A stretch of DNA of 64,000 nt from Ornithinimicrobium faecis (lineage in GTDB: Bacteria > Actinomycetota > Actinomycetes > Actinomycetales > Dermatophilaceae): positions 4,092,001 to 4,156,000 of the forward strand of contig NZ_CP099489.1 in the NCBI RefSeq assembly GCF_023923225.1. Direction: 5' to 3'. The notes beneath the pieces were generated by a model. That model made no database searches, was not told where the DNA came from, and worked only from the letters and a program-made list of their open reading frames with translations. This document shows, one piece after another, positions 9,901-17,203 of this stretch. Both the position numbers and the translations under genes were made by a program. Every line of letters begins with the position of its first letter. Position 1 is the stretch's first letter.

Positions 9901-10713
9901 GGTGAGCGCTCCCCCGTCAACCACGTCTCCGGTGGGGCCACTGCGGTCGAGAACGTCGGCAGCACCGGGCGCACGGTCGTTGAGATGCTGGCCGACTATC
10001 AGGGCTATCGCTCGACCCTGCTGGACGACCCGACCGTGGTGCGCAGCGACCTGTTGGACCGGGACACCGGCTTCCAGCGGCTCCTGCAGTTCGACATCGA
10101 CGCAGCGCTGATGGCCGTCAACGCCTACTCCCCGACGCTGGACAGCTTCGAGGCGTGGCGCTATGACGAGCCGGCCTTCCGCGGGGAGGCCGCACGCTAT
10201 GACGCTGCCGACGATGAGTTTGTCGTCGGCGTGCACCTGCTGCGCTCGACCAGCATCACCTCGACCGGGTGGTCGCTGACCGGGCCGTCCACCGTGGTGG
10301 CGACCGAGTCGACGACGCCGGGTGCCGAGGTGCCGGTGTCCCTGCCGGAGTCGGACGCCGACCAGCTCTGGTTCGCCACCGTGACCGACACCGACGGCAA
10401 CGTCGTCCGCTCCGAGCCCACGGTGCTCGAGGCCGCGGATCAGGACCCGGAGGCCGCTCTGGCGGCCCTGGACGCCACCCTGGAGGACTACATCGCCTCC
10501 GGTGACGTGACCAGGCCCAGCGACAAGCAGCTCGGCAACACCCTGGATCAGGCTCAGCGCCACCTGGCTGCTGGTCGCACCGACCAGTCCGTCTCGGCGC
10601 TGGAGCGCTTCGTCCGACACCTGGACATCACCAAGCGTCCGGGCAGCATCTCCGACGAGGCCCGGGAGGACCTGCGCGGGCAGGCCGAGGCGGTCCTGGA
10701 CCTGCTCGGCTGA
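6910..10713 (+). CDS. Secreted metallophosphoesterase with three lamin-tail domains
   Basis: The TTG at 6910 gives 1267 residues with a good secretion signal: Lys/Arg-rich start, hydrophobic core, and TPTAAS as a likely cleavage region near residue 38. Three lamin-tail-type domains follow at about 50-160, 230-340 and 403-510; each has an ISEV or FSEL start, an ELTNYGD/EITNYGD/ELGNYGD core and a GW/DY..FRC-type strand. A calcineurin-like phosphoesterase occupies about 770-1010, with DTQ (D781), HTGD (D817), GNHD (858-861), ATH (H943) and GHYH (H984, H986). The end is a helical domain resembling the FIMAH type. There is no anchor, so release to the medium is likely. Substrate unknown; extracellular nucleotides or nucleic acid are possible. 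A strong hairpin follows. The upstream ATG at 6661 is less likely as the start. Confidence 0.88.
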   Translation: MSPKKRPSRLGSLATWRTGLAALAALALPATMITPTAASTVLPARFDIEPSPVLISEVAAGGQGATLQSNRDGGQNFIELTNYGDDAMDISGWQIFRCGQAGSGYGPQAVVEDGTVLAPGDQFTAVAEDSDYEGDATYATNLHSFGFGAFIQDADGQRRDAIGFYHEDVTTDCKTNDGEWLQRGLQHRLDESHQRVGNTGDLESDWVIAPRTVDTPNATEQDVPRVDNGLRFSELNSGGAGSSLDQYVEITNYGDESVDMTDYQLFRCGANGSQYLQVSAFPEDAVLAPGQSYLAARSGGAYADQADVTYGTAMHWRDFGAVLFTPQDEIVDRVGAYSNRNSPCTDGAPIGERLNHFDSTTFQRVSDTGDNSSDFIVTATRTPGVEDADTDYAPAPTFTGFQDVRISEVVAAGPAGGGDEFFELGNYGDQPVNLAGWSAYRCYGTGQPGVGASAQIADLGDITLAPGETYLGVSDSAPASLQEMADGTYGTGLNQTDGYGMYITDADASLVDAFAAYDINDDNYTPCRLGEQARDWTKNDEGESYTRAQFLGDNELDYVVTPRTPGVLEDATYVDPTVPLDGELDPVTVDTNHIPGSPAVAGEGHEVTVTTEDEGGTTLDIEVSTADELGTEGAVVHSGVSDVPVPTTLEGTDEQVVEDITAPVAEGTTGSYPYLRFEVPADSESEFVWSGTAQARNELQLLVWQPKDEAWRVADARVPSADGDLTLAADVASDEITGDTAYVMVMDGPRTQGGLIDEIGVTDQAFANPGSYDVAINHMTDTQFYAEGFRDVFRQMATWVVANADARKIGYNSHTGDIIENWMNGNHAPERADREFQAAQDIMTMINDAEIPNGVLPGNHDNMWGHDNEKYNDYFPVEMYDDKPWYGQAWAEGDNAAHTDYFSASGIDFLVVSLPYRPSLEMMDWASEQAAAHPDHNVILATHSYLHTSGVRDNSDLRYQGNADDMWERVVAPNDNVFLVFGGHYHGTSTYIADPVTGERSPVNHVSGGATAVENVGSTGRTVVEMLADYQGYRSTLLDDPTVVRSDLLDRDTGFQRLLQFDIDAALMAVNAYSPTLDSFEAWRYDEPAFRGEAARYDAADDEFVVGVHLLRSTSITSTGWSLTGPSTVVATESTTPGAEVPVSLPESDADQLWFATVTDTDGNVVRSEPTVLEAADQDPEAALAALDATLEDYIASGDVTRPSDKQLGNTLDQAQRHLAAGRTDQSVSALERFVRHLDITKRPGSISDEAREDLRGQAEAVLDLLG

Positions 10714-10725
10714 CGCATCCGTGAC

Positions 10726-10770
10726 GAACGCCCCGGTGCCGACCTGATCTCAGGTCAGCCCGGGGCGTTC
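10726..10770. terminator. Strong two-part hairpin between convergent genes
   Basis: The outer stem GAACGCCCCGG (10726-10736) pairs with CCGGGGCGTTC (10760-10770). An inner stem GACCTGA/TCAGGTC fills the loop. The phosphoesterase gene and the sigma-partner gene end on either side, so the hairpin could serve both. T residues follow on the plus strand only in part (TGTCGTTGTG). Confidence 0.85.
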
Positions 10771-10780
10771 TGTCGTTGTG

Positions 10781-12253
10781 TCAGAGGTCGAGGTCGAGGG
10801 TGTTGAGCCCGCCCTTCGGCTCGTGAGGTGCGACCTGGTCGCCGTCGACGACCCCAACACCTTCAACGGTCGCGTCCTCGGCCAGCGTGCCGGCGTCCAG
10901 CCCGAGGACCGTCAGGGGCTCACCGGTGAATGAGCTCATCGAGAGCGCCGAGTCGACCGGCAGCCACTCCCCGGCACTCTGGACGCGCAGGTCGGCCACA
11001 TCGGCCTCCGGCTCCCAGCCGGGCACCACCACGATCTGGCCGCCACCGACGGCACCGACCAGGGCACGATCACCGTCGAGTTCCTCGTCCGGGACGACCG
11101 CGAACTCGCCCGCACCGACAAGGAGCTGCAGCCCGTCCGGCATGGCGTCCACCTGCACGCTCTTGCCTCCGGCCGTGACGCGCTGTGCCCCGGCCGCGTA
11201 GGAGCGCAGGGTGTGCTCACTCCCGTCGAGCGAGAAGCGAATCGCTGGGGCGTAGGTGCTGGTCGGCTTCGAGGCGAGCACCGCCGTGTGCGAACCGATC
11301 TCGGCGTGCACCTGGGTGACCCCGTCGTCCGGCTCCTGCAGCTCCGCCCCCGGTGGGAGCAGCCCGATGGAAGCATTCGGCAGCACGGGCCCAGAGCCTG
11401 CCGACGCGCTCGCCGATTCAGCAGTCACCCAACCCGTCAATCCGCTGTCAAACGTCATGGGATCCATGTGGACGAAGTTGTCCGCTGGCTCCCGTGCATT
11501 GACCATGCCCCAGGTGGCCCGGGCCTCGTCCGCCAGCACGACCGCGCTCGTGTCGCCGTCTCTTAGGACCGCGCTGCTCACCTCAGCCCCGCTGGCCGCG
11601 TGCGCGGCGTCCTGGCTGAACCAGTAGAGCTCCTGGAGCTCGCCGGTCGCGCCGGGGACGAACTCGGCGGCGCTGTATTTCAGCTCGGCATCACCGATCT
11701 CGATCGAACTGCCCTGGCTGGCCTCGTAGCCCGGCGTCCACACCGGCGCCTCGCCGATGCTGCCGGCGGGCCGCTGCCACGCGGCCACGGAGAGACCCTC
11801 GGTCCGGAAGACCATGACATCCCCCGGGCCGTCCTCGGCCGGGATCGGGTCAAGTTCTTTGCCGTCCTGAGTGAGGACGAGCTCCGGCAGGGCATCGCCC
11901 TCGGCGCTGCGCAACTCACCGGTCCAGTGGGTGCGGCCCGCCTCGGTGGGGTGCGGTTGGTTGTCGAACAGGTCGACGTCGACACCGTTGTGCCAGCTGA
12001 TGGACGCCGGCGCCATGGTCTCGGAGTCGGTGAACTGGTCGAGTGGTCCGCCGACCCACAGTGCTCCGGCCATCGCGAGCGCGACGGCTCCTGCGCCGAC
12101 GGCGGAGGTGCGCCGGCGCCGCACCTTGTGGCGCCCAGCAGCGAGGACTGCCTCAGGACGCACGCTCATCTGCGGAGAGAGCTCGCCCGCTCGCTCGAGC
12201 AGGCCGAGCGCACCGCCCTCCTCGTGATCTGTGGTGTCGTGACGATCAGACAT
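10781..12253 (-). CDS. Single-pass membrane protein, putative sigma-factor partner
   Basis: This 490-residue protein has an Asp/Glu-rich cytoplasmic N-terminus of about 45 residues, a KVRRRR stretch, one membrane segment (about 50-70) and a long acidic domain outside the cell. I do not recognise a known domain in the outer part. Its ATG (12253-12251) overlaps the end of the sigma gene by eight bases, so the pair is translationally coupled. In actinobacteria such proteins next to SigE-family sigma factors are often anti-sigma factors or sensors; that role is inferred from position. No zinc anti-sigma motif (HxxxCxxC) is visible. The N-terminal plan resembles the protein encoded at 54704-56752, also behind a sigma gene. 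Confidence 0.75.
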   Translation of the reverse strand: MSDRHDTTDHEEGGALGLLERAGELSPQMSVRPEAVLAAGRHKVRRRRTSAVGAGAVALAMAGALWVGGPLDQFTDSETMAPASISWHNGVDVDLFDNQPHPTEAGRTHWTGELRSAEGDALPELVLTQDGKELDPIPAEDGPGDVMVFRTEGLSVAAWQRPAGSIGEAPVWTPGYEASQGSSIEIGDAELKYSAAEFVPGATGELQELYWFSQDAAHAASGAEVSSAVLRDGDTSAVVLADEARATWGMVNAREPADNFVHMDPMTFDSGLTGWVTAESASASAGSGPVLPNASIGLLPPGAELQEPDDGVTQVHAEIGSHTAVLASKPTSTYAPAIRFSLDGSEHTLRSYAAGAQRVTAGGKSVQVDAMPDGLQLLVGAGEFAVVPDEELDGDRALVGAVGGGQIVVVPGWEPEADVADLRVQSAGEWLPVDSALSMSSFTGEPLTVLGLDAGTLAEDATVEGVGVVDGDQVAPHEPKGGLNTLDLDL

Positions 12254-12752
12254 GAGTCGGTTCTCCTTCGTTGAGGACGGCGCGCAGCGCAGCCAGTCCA
12301 CGAGAGGTTGAGCTCTTGACGGTGCCGACCGAGACGCCGAGCGTTGCCGCGGCGTCCTTCTCAGACACGTCCAGGTAGTGGCGCAGGACCACGCACTCGC
12401 GCTCCCGACGAGCCAGCGTGTCCAGCGCACGGATGAGGTCGAGGCCCAGGTCGACCCGGTCGCCGGGTCCCGGCAGGTGACTCGTGCGGTGCTCCGGCAC
12501 CTCGCTGGTGAGCACCTCCCGGCGCCCCTTGCGCCACCGGTCGGTGTTGAGGTTGACCAGCACACGACGGGCGTATGCCGTGGGGTTGTCTCCCCGGGTC
12601 CGGCGCCAGTTGACGTAGACCCTGGCCAGCGTCTCCTGCACCAGCTCCTCGGCGACGTGGGGGTCGCCGCAGAGCATCCAGGCCGAGGTGAGCAGGCGCG
12701 GGGAGACCCCGTGGACAAAGTCCACGAACTCCTCCTCGTGCGCCTTCTTCAT
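12246..12752 (-). CDS. RNA polymerase sigma factor, SigE/ECF family
   Basis: 168 residues, the usual length of this group. Region 2 contains MLCGDPHVAEELVQETLARVYVNW and the NPTAYARRVLVNLNTDRWRK segment. Region 4 contains RRERECVVLRHYLDVSEKDAAATLGVSVGTVKSSTSRGL, a typical helix-turn-helix. The ATG at 12752 is preceded by a clear GAGGAG at 8-13 bases. A candidate ECF promoter lies about 55 bases upstream. The gene is followed, with overlap, by the membrane protein gene. It probably directs RNA polymerase to a small regulon that includes itself. Confidence 0.92.
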   Translation of the reverse strand: MKKAHEEEFVDFVHGVSPRLLTSAWMLCGDPHVAEELVQETLARVYVNWRRTRGDNPTAYARRVLVNLNTDRWRKGRREVLTSEVPEHRTSHLPGPGDRVDLGLDLIRALDTLARRERECVVLRHYLDVSEKDAAATLGVSVGTVKSSTSRGLAALRAVLNEGEPTHV

Positions 12753-12806
12753 GTTTCTCCTCGACCTCGCCAGGTCTGTCGTTGTCGCGACAGACTCATC
12801 TTCTAC

Positions 12807-12831
12807 AACGGGAGGCCCCAGCGAAAGGTTG
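12807..12831 (-). promoter_or_regulatory. Candidate ECF-type promoter of the first sigma module
   Basis: On the minus strand CAACC (12831-12827) is followed after 16 bases by CGTT (12810-12807). The same pair, with a 17-base gap, lies in front of the second sigma gene at 54131-54156. ECF promoters commonly have an AAC-containing -35 and CGT-type -10 element. Positional evidence only. Confidence 0.5.
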
Positions 12832-12853
12832 AGTGGCCTGGCTCAAGGGCTGG

Positions 12854-13501
12854 TCAGTCCTGTCCCGCCCACTGGCCCAGCACGACAGCCTGCGCCTGGG
12901 TCTCTGCACCGTCGGCGGCCCGGACCAGCCGGGCGACCTCGCGACCACCGGATCCGGCGATCCAGGCGGCGACCTCATCGGCCGAGAAGAGATAGCGCTC
13001 GAGCACCACGTCGTGACCGAACCGGCCGTAGGCGCCGGACACGTCCCGCACACCGGTGCCAGCCTGGAACCCGACGAGCAGGTGCCCACCCGGCCGCAGG
13101 ACCCGCGCCACCTCGTCGAAGATGTCCGGCTGGCGCGCGGGCGGCGTGTGGATGATCGAATACCACAGCAGCACACCGTCGAAACTGTCGTCCTCGTGTG
13201 GGAGGTCCTCGAGCGATGCCACGGCGAAGTTCACATCCGGGTGCGCGGCGCGGGCCTGCTGGATCATCCCCGGGGAGAGGTCGACACCCTCGACGGCGCA
13301 GCCGCGATCTGCAAGATAGCGGGTGATGCGGCCCGCGCCACACCCTGCGTCCAGGAGCGAGCCGTCACCGACGCGGGTGATGAACTCGTCGAGCATGGCC
13401 AGATCCAGCCCCGCATCGGCCCGGGTGTCAGGCAGTTCGCGCGCGTAGTCACGCGCCACGGTGTCGTAGGCCCGCTGCACGATCTCCGGCTCCATCGTCA
13501 C
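12854..13501 (-). CDS. SAM-dependent methyltransferase (class I)
   Basis: 215 residues with a complete class I methyltransferase core. Motif I is LLDAGCGAGRITRYLADRG (about 48-66), followed by VEGVDLSPGM for the ribose-binding acid, LEDLPHEDDSFDGVLLWYS for motif II, and VARVLRPGGHLLVGF for motif III. It resembles the broad UbiE/small-molecule methyltransferase group. The substrate cannot be inferred. The gene precedes the sigma gene on the same strand but is separated from it by about 100 bases that contain the candidate sigma promoter. An alternative start two codons downstream (MEPEIV) is equally possible. Confidence 0.85.
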   Translation of the reverse strand: MTMEPEIVQRAYDTVARDYARELPDTRADAGLDLAMLDEFITRVGDGSLLDAGCGAGRITRYLADRGCAVEGVDLSPGMIQQARAAHPDVNFAVASLEDLPHEDDSFDGVLLWYSIIHTPPARQPDIFDEVARVLRPGGHLLVGFQAGTGVRDVSGAYGRFGHDVVLERYLFSADEVAAWIAGSGGREVARLVRAADGAETQAQAVVLGQWAGQD

Positions 13502-13644
13502 GAGGCCACCCTCCCACGGTCGCGGACGGACCCAGTCGCGGTCAGATCTGCGGCGAAAGGGACCTGTCTCGCGCGGGGCGATGTGCGGGCCGGTGCAGCG
13601 GTCATTAAGGTGTCATCACCCCAGTCGTCTGGAATCGGAGGGAC

Positions 13645-15057
13645 ATGGAAGTCCAGTGGTGGAGCATTCTGCCGTTCGTGGCGATGCTCCTGTGCATCGC
13701 GCTGGCCCCGCTCATCCCGGCCACGGCTGAGGCATGGGAGAAGCAGCGGGTCCAGTTGCTCGTGGCTCTCGTGCTCGGGGTGCCGGTCGCGCTCTGGTTC
13801 ATCATCGGCGGGGACACCTCGGCCGTGGTGCACGCCCTCATCGAGTATGGCCAGTTCATCGCCCTGCTGCTCGCGCTGTTCGTCGTCTCCGGCGGCATCT
13901 TCCTCAAGGGAGACATCGAGGCGACGCCGCGCAACAACACGCTGTTCCTGGCCTTCGGTGGCGTGATCGCCTCCTTCATCGGCACCACGGGCGCGGCGAT
14001 GCTGCTCATTCGACCGCTACTCAACACCAACCACGAGCGGAAGTACCGCGTGCACACGGTGGTCTTCACGATCTTCATCGTGGCCAACTGTGGTGGCCTG
14101 CTGACCCCCCTCGGGGACCCGCCGCTGTTCCTGGGCATGCTGCGCGGCGTGCCGTTCACCTGGACCTTCGGGCTGTGGCCGATGTGGCTCTTCGTGAATA
14201 TCCTGCTGCTGGCGACGTACTTCGCGCTCGACTCCAAGTACCACGCCAAGGAGAGCCCCGAGGCGCTGCGTTTCGACGCGACCCACCGGACCAAGCTGGG
14301 CGTCAAGGGCAAGCTCAACTTCGCCTACCTGGCCGTCATCGTCGGCGCCGTCGCCCTGGCCCCCTCGATCGACATCCACGCCATCGAGGAAGGTCACGCG
14401 GCCTTCATGGACTGGATCCCGGTGCGCGAGATCGTCATGCTCGGCGTCGCGGCCGTCTCCTATTTCACGGGCGACAAGATCGCCCGATTCACGGACAACA
14501 AGTTCAAGTGGGGGCCGATCCTCGAGGTCGCCGCGATCTTCATCGGCATCTTCCTGACGATGATCCCTGCCCTGAAGTACCTCTCCCAGCTCGCGCCCAA
14601 GCTGCCGCTCAACGAGGTCACCTTCTTCATCTTCACCGGCGGTTTGTCCTCCGTGCTGGACAACGCCCCGACCTATGTCACCTTCTTTGAGATGGCCGCG
14701 CAGTTGGGCGGCGAACCGACCGTGGCGGACACCGGCATCTATGAGCCCTATCTGATCGCCATCAGCCTGGGCGCCGTCTTCTGTGGTGCCATCACCTACA
14801 TCGGCAACGGCCCGAACTTCATGGTCAAGGCCGTGGCCGACGGGGCAGGCGTGACGATGCCCTCCTTCGGCGGCTATGTCGCCCAGGCGTTCATCTATCT
14901 GGTGCCGACCCTGGTCGCGATGGTCCTCATCTTCATCGCCGACGGGCTGTGGACCACGATCATCGGACTCGTGATCACCGGCGCCATCCTGCTCCGCGCG
15001 GTGCTGGCCGCCAGATCGCACGAGCATCCTGTGGCCGCAGCTGACGGGTCGTCCTAG
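13645..15057 (+). CDS. Sodium:proton antiporter or related ion transporter (NhaD/ArsB-type fold)
   Basis: A 470-residue integral membrane protein with roughly 11-12 hydrophobic segments. Conserved-looking blocks are FIGTTGAAMLLIRPLL (about residues 113-128), NCGGLLTPLGDPPLFLG (about 151-167), TGGLSSVLDNAPTYVTFFE (about 332-350) and GNGPNFMVKAV. Such paired GG.LTP.GDPP and SSVLDNAPT..TF signatures are typical of the ion transporter superfamily that includes NhaD and ArsB-like proteins. It is likely to exchange cations across the cytoplasmic membrane. It stands alone between the divergent methyltransferase gene and the convergent epimerase gene. Family assignment is firm; the transported ion is not. 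Confidence 0.85.
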   Translation: MEVQWWSILPFVAMLLCIALAPLIPATAEAWEKQRVQLLVALVLGVPVALWFIIGGDTSAVVHALIEYGQFIALLLALFVVSGGIFLKGDIEATPRNNTLFLAFGGVIASFIGTTGAAMLLIRPLLNTNHERKYRVHTVVFTIFIVANCGGLLTPLGDPPLFLGMLRGVPFTWTFGLWPMWLFVNILLLATYFALDSKYHAKESPEALRFDATHRTKLGVKGKLNFAYLAVIVGAVALAPSIDIHAIEEGHAAFMDWIPVREIVMLGVAAVSYFTGDKIARFTDNKFKWGPILEVAAIFIGIFLTMIPALKYLSQLAPKLPLNEVTFFIFTGGLSSVLDNAPTYVTFFEMAAQLGGEPTVADTGIYEPYLIAISLGAVFCGAITYIGNGPNFMVKAVADGAGVTMPSFGGYVAQAFIYLVPTLVAMVLIFIADGLWTTIIGLVITGAILLRAVLAARSHEHPVAAADGSS

Positions 15058-15073
15058 GGCAGACCCCTGCCCT
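15056..15073. terminator. Small hairpin between convergent genes
   Basis: AGGGCAG (15056-15062) pairs with CTGCCCT (15067-15073) around a four-base loop. It overlaps the last base of the antiporter stop and lies just before the end of the epimerase gene. No T-run follows, so termination is only suggested. Confidence 0.45.
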
Positions 15074-15077
15074 CAGC

Positions 15078-16040
15078 TCAGACCGGGGTCGACGGTGCGG
15101 TCGGCTCGGTGCTCGCTGTTCCGGCTGGAGCGGCGGGGACCAACCCCTGCTCGGCCAGGTCGTAGGCCACCGAGTCAGCCACCGTCCGGGGCAGGAGGCC
15201 GAAGGTCTCCTGGGCTGCCGACGAGTCCAGGATGAACGGGCGGGTGAACTGGTGCCGGGTCTCGCGGAGCTCACGCAGCAGCGGCACGGCGACACCCCCG
15301 AGCCAGGCCACTGACCACGGGAGCTCGCGCACCTTGAGCCGGACCTCCAACTGGTCGGCCGCCACCGCGCTCAGCTCACGCAGCGTGAGCGGATCGGCGC
15401 TGGGCACGTGCCACGCACGACCCCACGCCCGCTCGTCGCGCGCCCCGGTGGCCAACAGCGTGGCGACATCACGGACATCGGTCCAGGTGTGCTTGACGTC
15501 CAGGGGTGCCGGGACCATGGCGGTGCGTCCTTTCGCGAGCGCCGGAGCGATCATCCCCAGCAGCGAGCTGCCCCCGACATAGTCACTGCCCCGCACCTCA
15601 AAGGCCCGCACCCGGCCGGCCTGGTGCGCTGCGAGCGCCTCGGTCCACATCTGCGCGCGGACCTGCCCCTTGGTGCCGGTGGAGGCCATGGGTGTGGCCT
15701 CGGTCATCGGCGCGCTCACCTCGCCATAGACATAGAGGTTGCTCGTCGTGGCCAGCACCGCTCCGTGCCGCTCGGCGGCCCGCAGCAGCGCCTCGGCGAT
15801 CGGCGGCCAGTCGGTGGCCCAGCGGTGATAGGGCGGGTTGATGCAGTTGTAGATCGCCTCCGCCCCCTCGGTGACCTCCAGCACGCGGGCGCCGTCGGAA
15901 GCATCCGCAGCCACCGGGTCGGTCCCCGCGATGCCCGAGCCACTGCGCGTCACCACCCGCACCGAATCACCGCGGTCGAGCAACACCCTCGCCAGGGCTC
16001 GCCCGACCGGACCTGCACCAAAAATCACCTGGGTTCCCAT
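15078..16040 (-). CDS. NAD-dependent epimerase/dehydratase family protein
   Basis: 320 residues. The N-terminus is MGTQVIFGAGPVGRALARVL, a Rossmann dinucleotide-binding loop GAGPVG at 8-13. LRAAERHGAVLATTSNLYVYG gives the S/T and Y of the extended SDR active-site region, although the lysine is not in the usual YxxxK place. The start at 16040 is preceded by GAGGAG. The protein is of the atypical type that acts as a reductase or NAD(P)-binding regulator in many actinobacteria. The substrate is unknown. A palindrome lies 24 bases upstream, so it is probably under repressor control, but no TetR-type gene is adjacent. Confidence 0.82.
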   Translation of the reverse strand: MGTQVIFGAGPVGRALARVLLDRGDSVRVVTRSGSGIAGTDPVAADASDGARVLEVTEGAEAIYNCINPPYHRWATDWPPIAEALLRAAERHGAVLATTSNLYVYGEVSAPMTEATPMASTGTKGQVRAQMWTEALAAHQAGRVRAFEVRGSDYVGGSSLLGMIAPALAKGRTAMVPAPLDVKHTWTDVRDVATLLATGARDERAWGRAWHVPSADPLTLRELSAVAADQLEVRLKVRELPWSVAWLGGVAVPLLRELRETRHQFTRPFILDSSAAQETFGLLPRTVADSVAYDLAEQGLVPAAPAGTASTEPTAPSTPV

Positions 16041-16063
16041 GGGACTCCTCATCTCATCAAAGT

Positions 16064-16078
16064 GAGAGCATCGCTCTC
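16064..16078. promoter_or_regulatory. Palindromic operator-like site upstream of the epimerase gene
   Basis: GAGAGC-ATC-GCTCTC is a perfect inverted repeat with a three-base centre, within a longer AGTGAGAGC...CTCTCTCATT context. A weaker imperfect copy (CAAGAGCACTGTTCTCGCTTG) lies about 45 bases further away. This form is common for TetR- or MarR-family operators. Confidence 0.55.
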
Positions 16079-16137
16079 TCATTGAGTATGCAGCATGGCT
16101 GGGTTCAATGCAAGAGCACTGTTCTCGCTTGGTTCAG

Positions 16138-17142
16138 TCACTCAGACGGGTGGTTGCGAGGTCGATCAGCAACTCTCGCCTGCTGGGCGTAGACCCCCGC
16201 CTGGAAGCGGGTTCGCACGCCAAGCTGGTCCATCAGCTCGGCCACCCGACGGCCAACCGTCCGGCTGCTGACCCCCAGGTGGCGGGCGATCGACTCGTCC
16301 TTCATCCCCGCTGACAGCATGGTCAGCAACTGCGGGTCGTGGTCACCGTCGCGCGCACGAGCATCACCCGGGACGATCGGCACGGCCTGCTCCCAGAGCA
16401 GCCAGAACATTCGCTGGAGCGCATCAAGCAGGGCACTACTGTGCACCACGAGGGCGCTGTCCCCCGGCGCCTCCAACGACAGTGGCAGCAGAGCCACCTC
16501 CCGGTCGGCCACGACGAGCTTCATCGGCACGTCCGCGTGCAACCGGGAGCGCTCGCCAGCGGCCGCTGCCCGATAAGCCTCTTCGGTTCCCGGTCCGTCC
16601 TCCAGTGACTCACCGGAGTAGATGCCATAGACCGCCACCCCTGCTGCGAGCTGGGTGTGCACCGCCTCATCGGACTCGCTGTAGTCCGAGACATACGGCG
16701 GCCGGTCCAGCACCAGCACCTCCTCGCGTGCTGTCGTCAACAGCTGGGCGAACCGGGTGGCGATCGCGCCGCGGCCAGCGAGGACCTCGATGACGCTGTC
16801 CGGCCGCAACTGCTCGGGGGTCCGGAGCTCGGTCACCAGTTCCCGCGCTGCCGCCTGGGCACGGTCCAGCTCCGCGCGCCGCCGGGCCACAAGCACGTCA
16901 ACCGCGACGTCCGGTCGGGCCGGGATCAACCGGCGTGGCTGCTCGGCGCTGCGGCTCACCAGCCCCAGCACCTCCAGCCGTGCGACCAGCTTCAATGCCT
17001 CTTCGACTCCCTGACCATTCCGCTCGGCCAGTTCCACGACCGTGCTCCCCGGATGGTGCAACAGATCGCGATAGGCCGCCTCCTCCTCGGAAGCGACACC
17101 CACGGCCTCCAACACAGGCCCTCCCTGGCGTGAACCGGACAT
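16138..17142 (-). CDS. TrmB-like/LuxR-type transcriptional regulator (paralogue 1)
   Basis: 334 residues from the ATG at 17142. The N-terminal 60 residues form a winged helix of the TrmB type (STVVELAERNGQGVEEALKLVARLEVLGLV). The middle part (VLVLDRPPYVSDYSESDEAVHTQLAAGVAVYGIYSGESL) resembles the PLD-like effector domain of TrmB proteins. The C-terminus is a LuxR-type helix-turn-helix: LLTMLSAGMKDESIARHLGVSSRTVGRRVAELMDQLGVRTRFQAG. Two homologues with the same layout lie at 28295-29293 and 56780-57760. It is divergent from a secreted subtilase gene across 61 bases, which makes it a candidate regulator of that protease. An open frame extends upstream but overlaps the subtilase coding region. 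Confidence 0.82.
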   Translation of the reverse strand: MSGSRQGGPVLEAVGVASEEEAAYRDLLHHPGSTVVELAERNGQGVEEALKLVARLEVLGLVSRSAEQPRRLIPARPDVAVDVLVARRRAELDRAQAAARELVTELRTPEQLRPDSVIEVLAGRGAIATRFAQLLTTAREEVLVLDRPPYVSDYSESDEAVHTQLAAGVAVYGIYSGESLEDGPGTEEAYRAAAAGERSRLHADVPMKLVVADREVALLPLSLEAPGDSALVVHSSALLDALQRMFWLLWEQAVPIVPGDARARDGDHDPQLLTMLSAGMKDESIARHLGVSSRTVGRRVAELMDQLGVRTRFQAGVYAQQARVADRPRNHPSE

Positions 17143-17203
17143 GTCGACATCAAGCCACTGATATCCCTTTATCTGCGGACATCGCCAATCTACGGTCAGC
17201 AGC

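Noticed and set aside
6943..10620. Very long open frame (1225 codons) on the minus strand opposite the secreted phosphoesterase gene
   Set aside because: It is a mirror of the high-GC plus-strand gene, with no domain of its own and no ribosome binding site. The plus-strand protein has clear domains and metal-binding residues.
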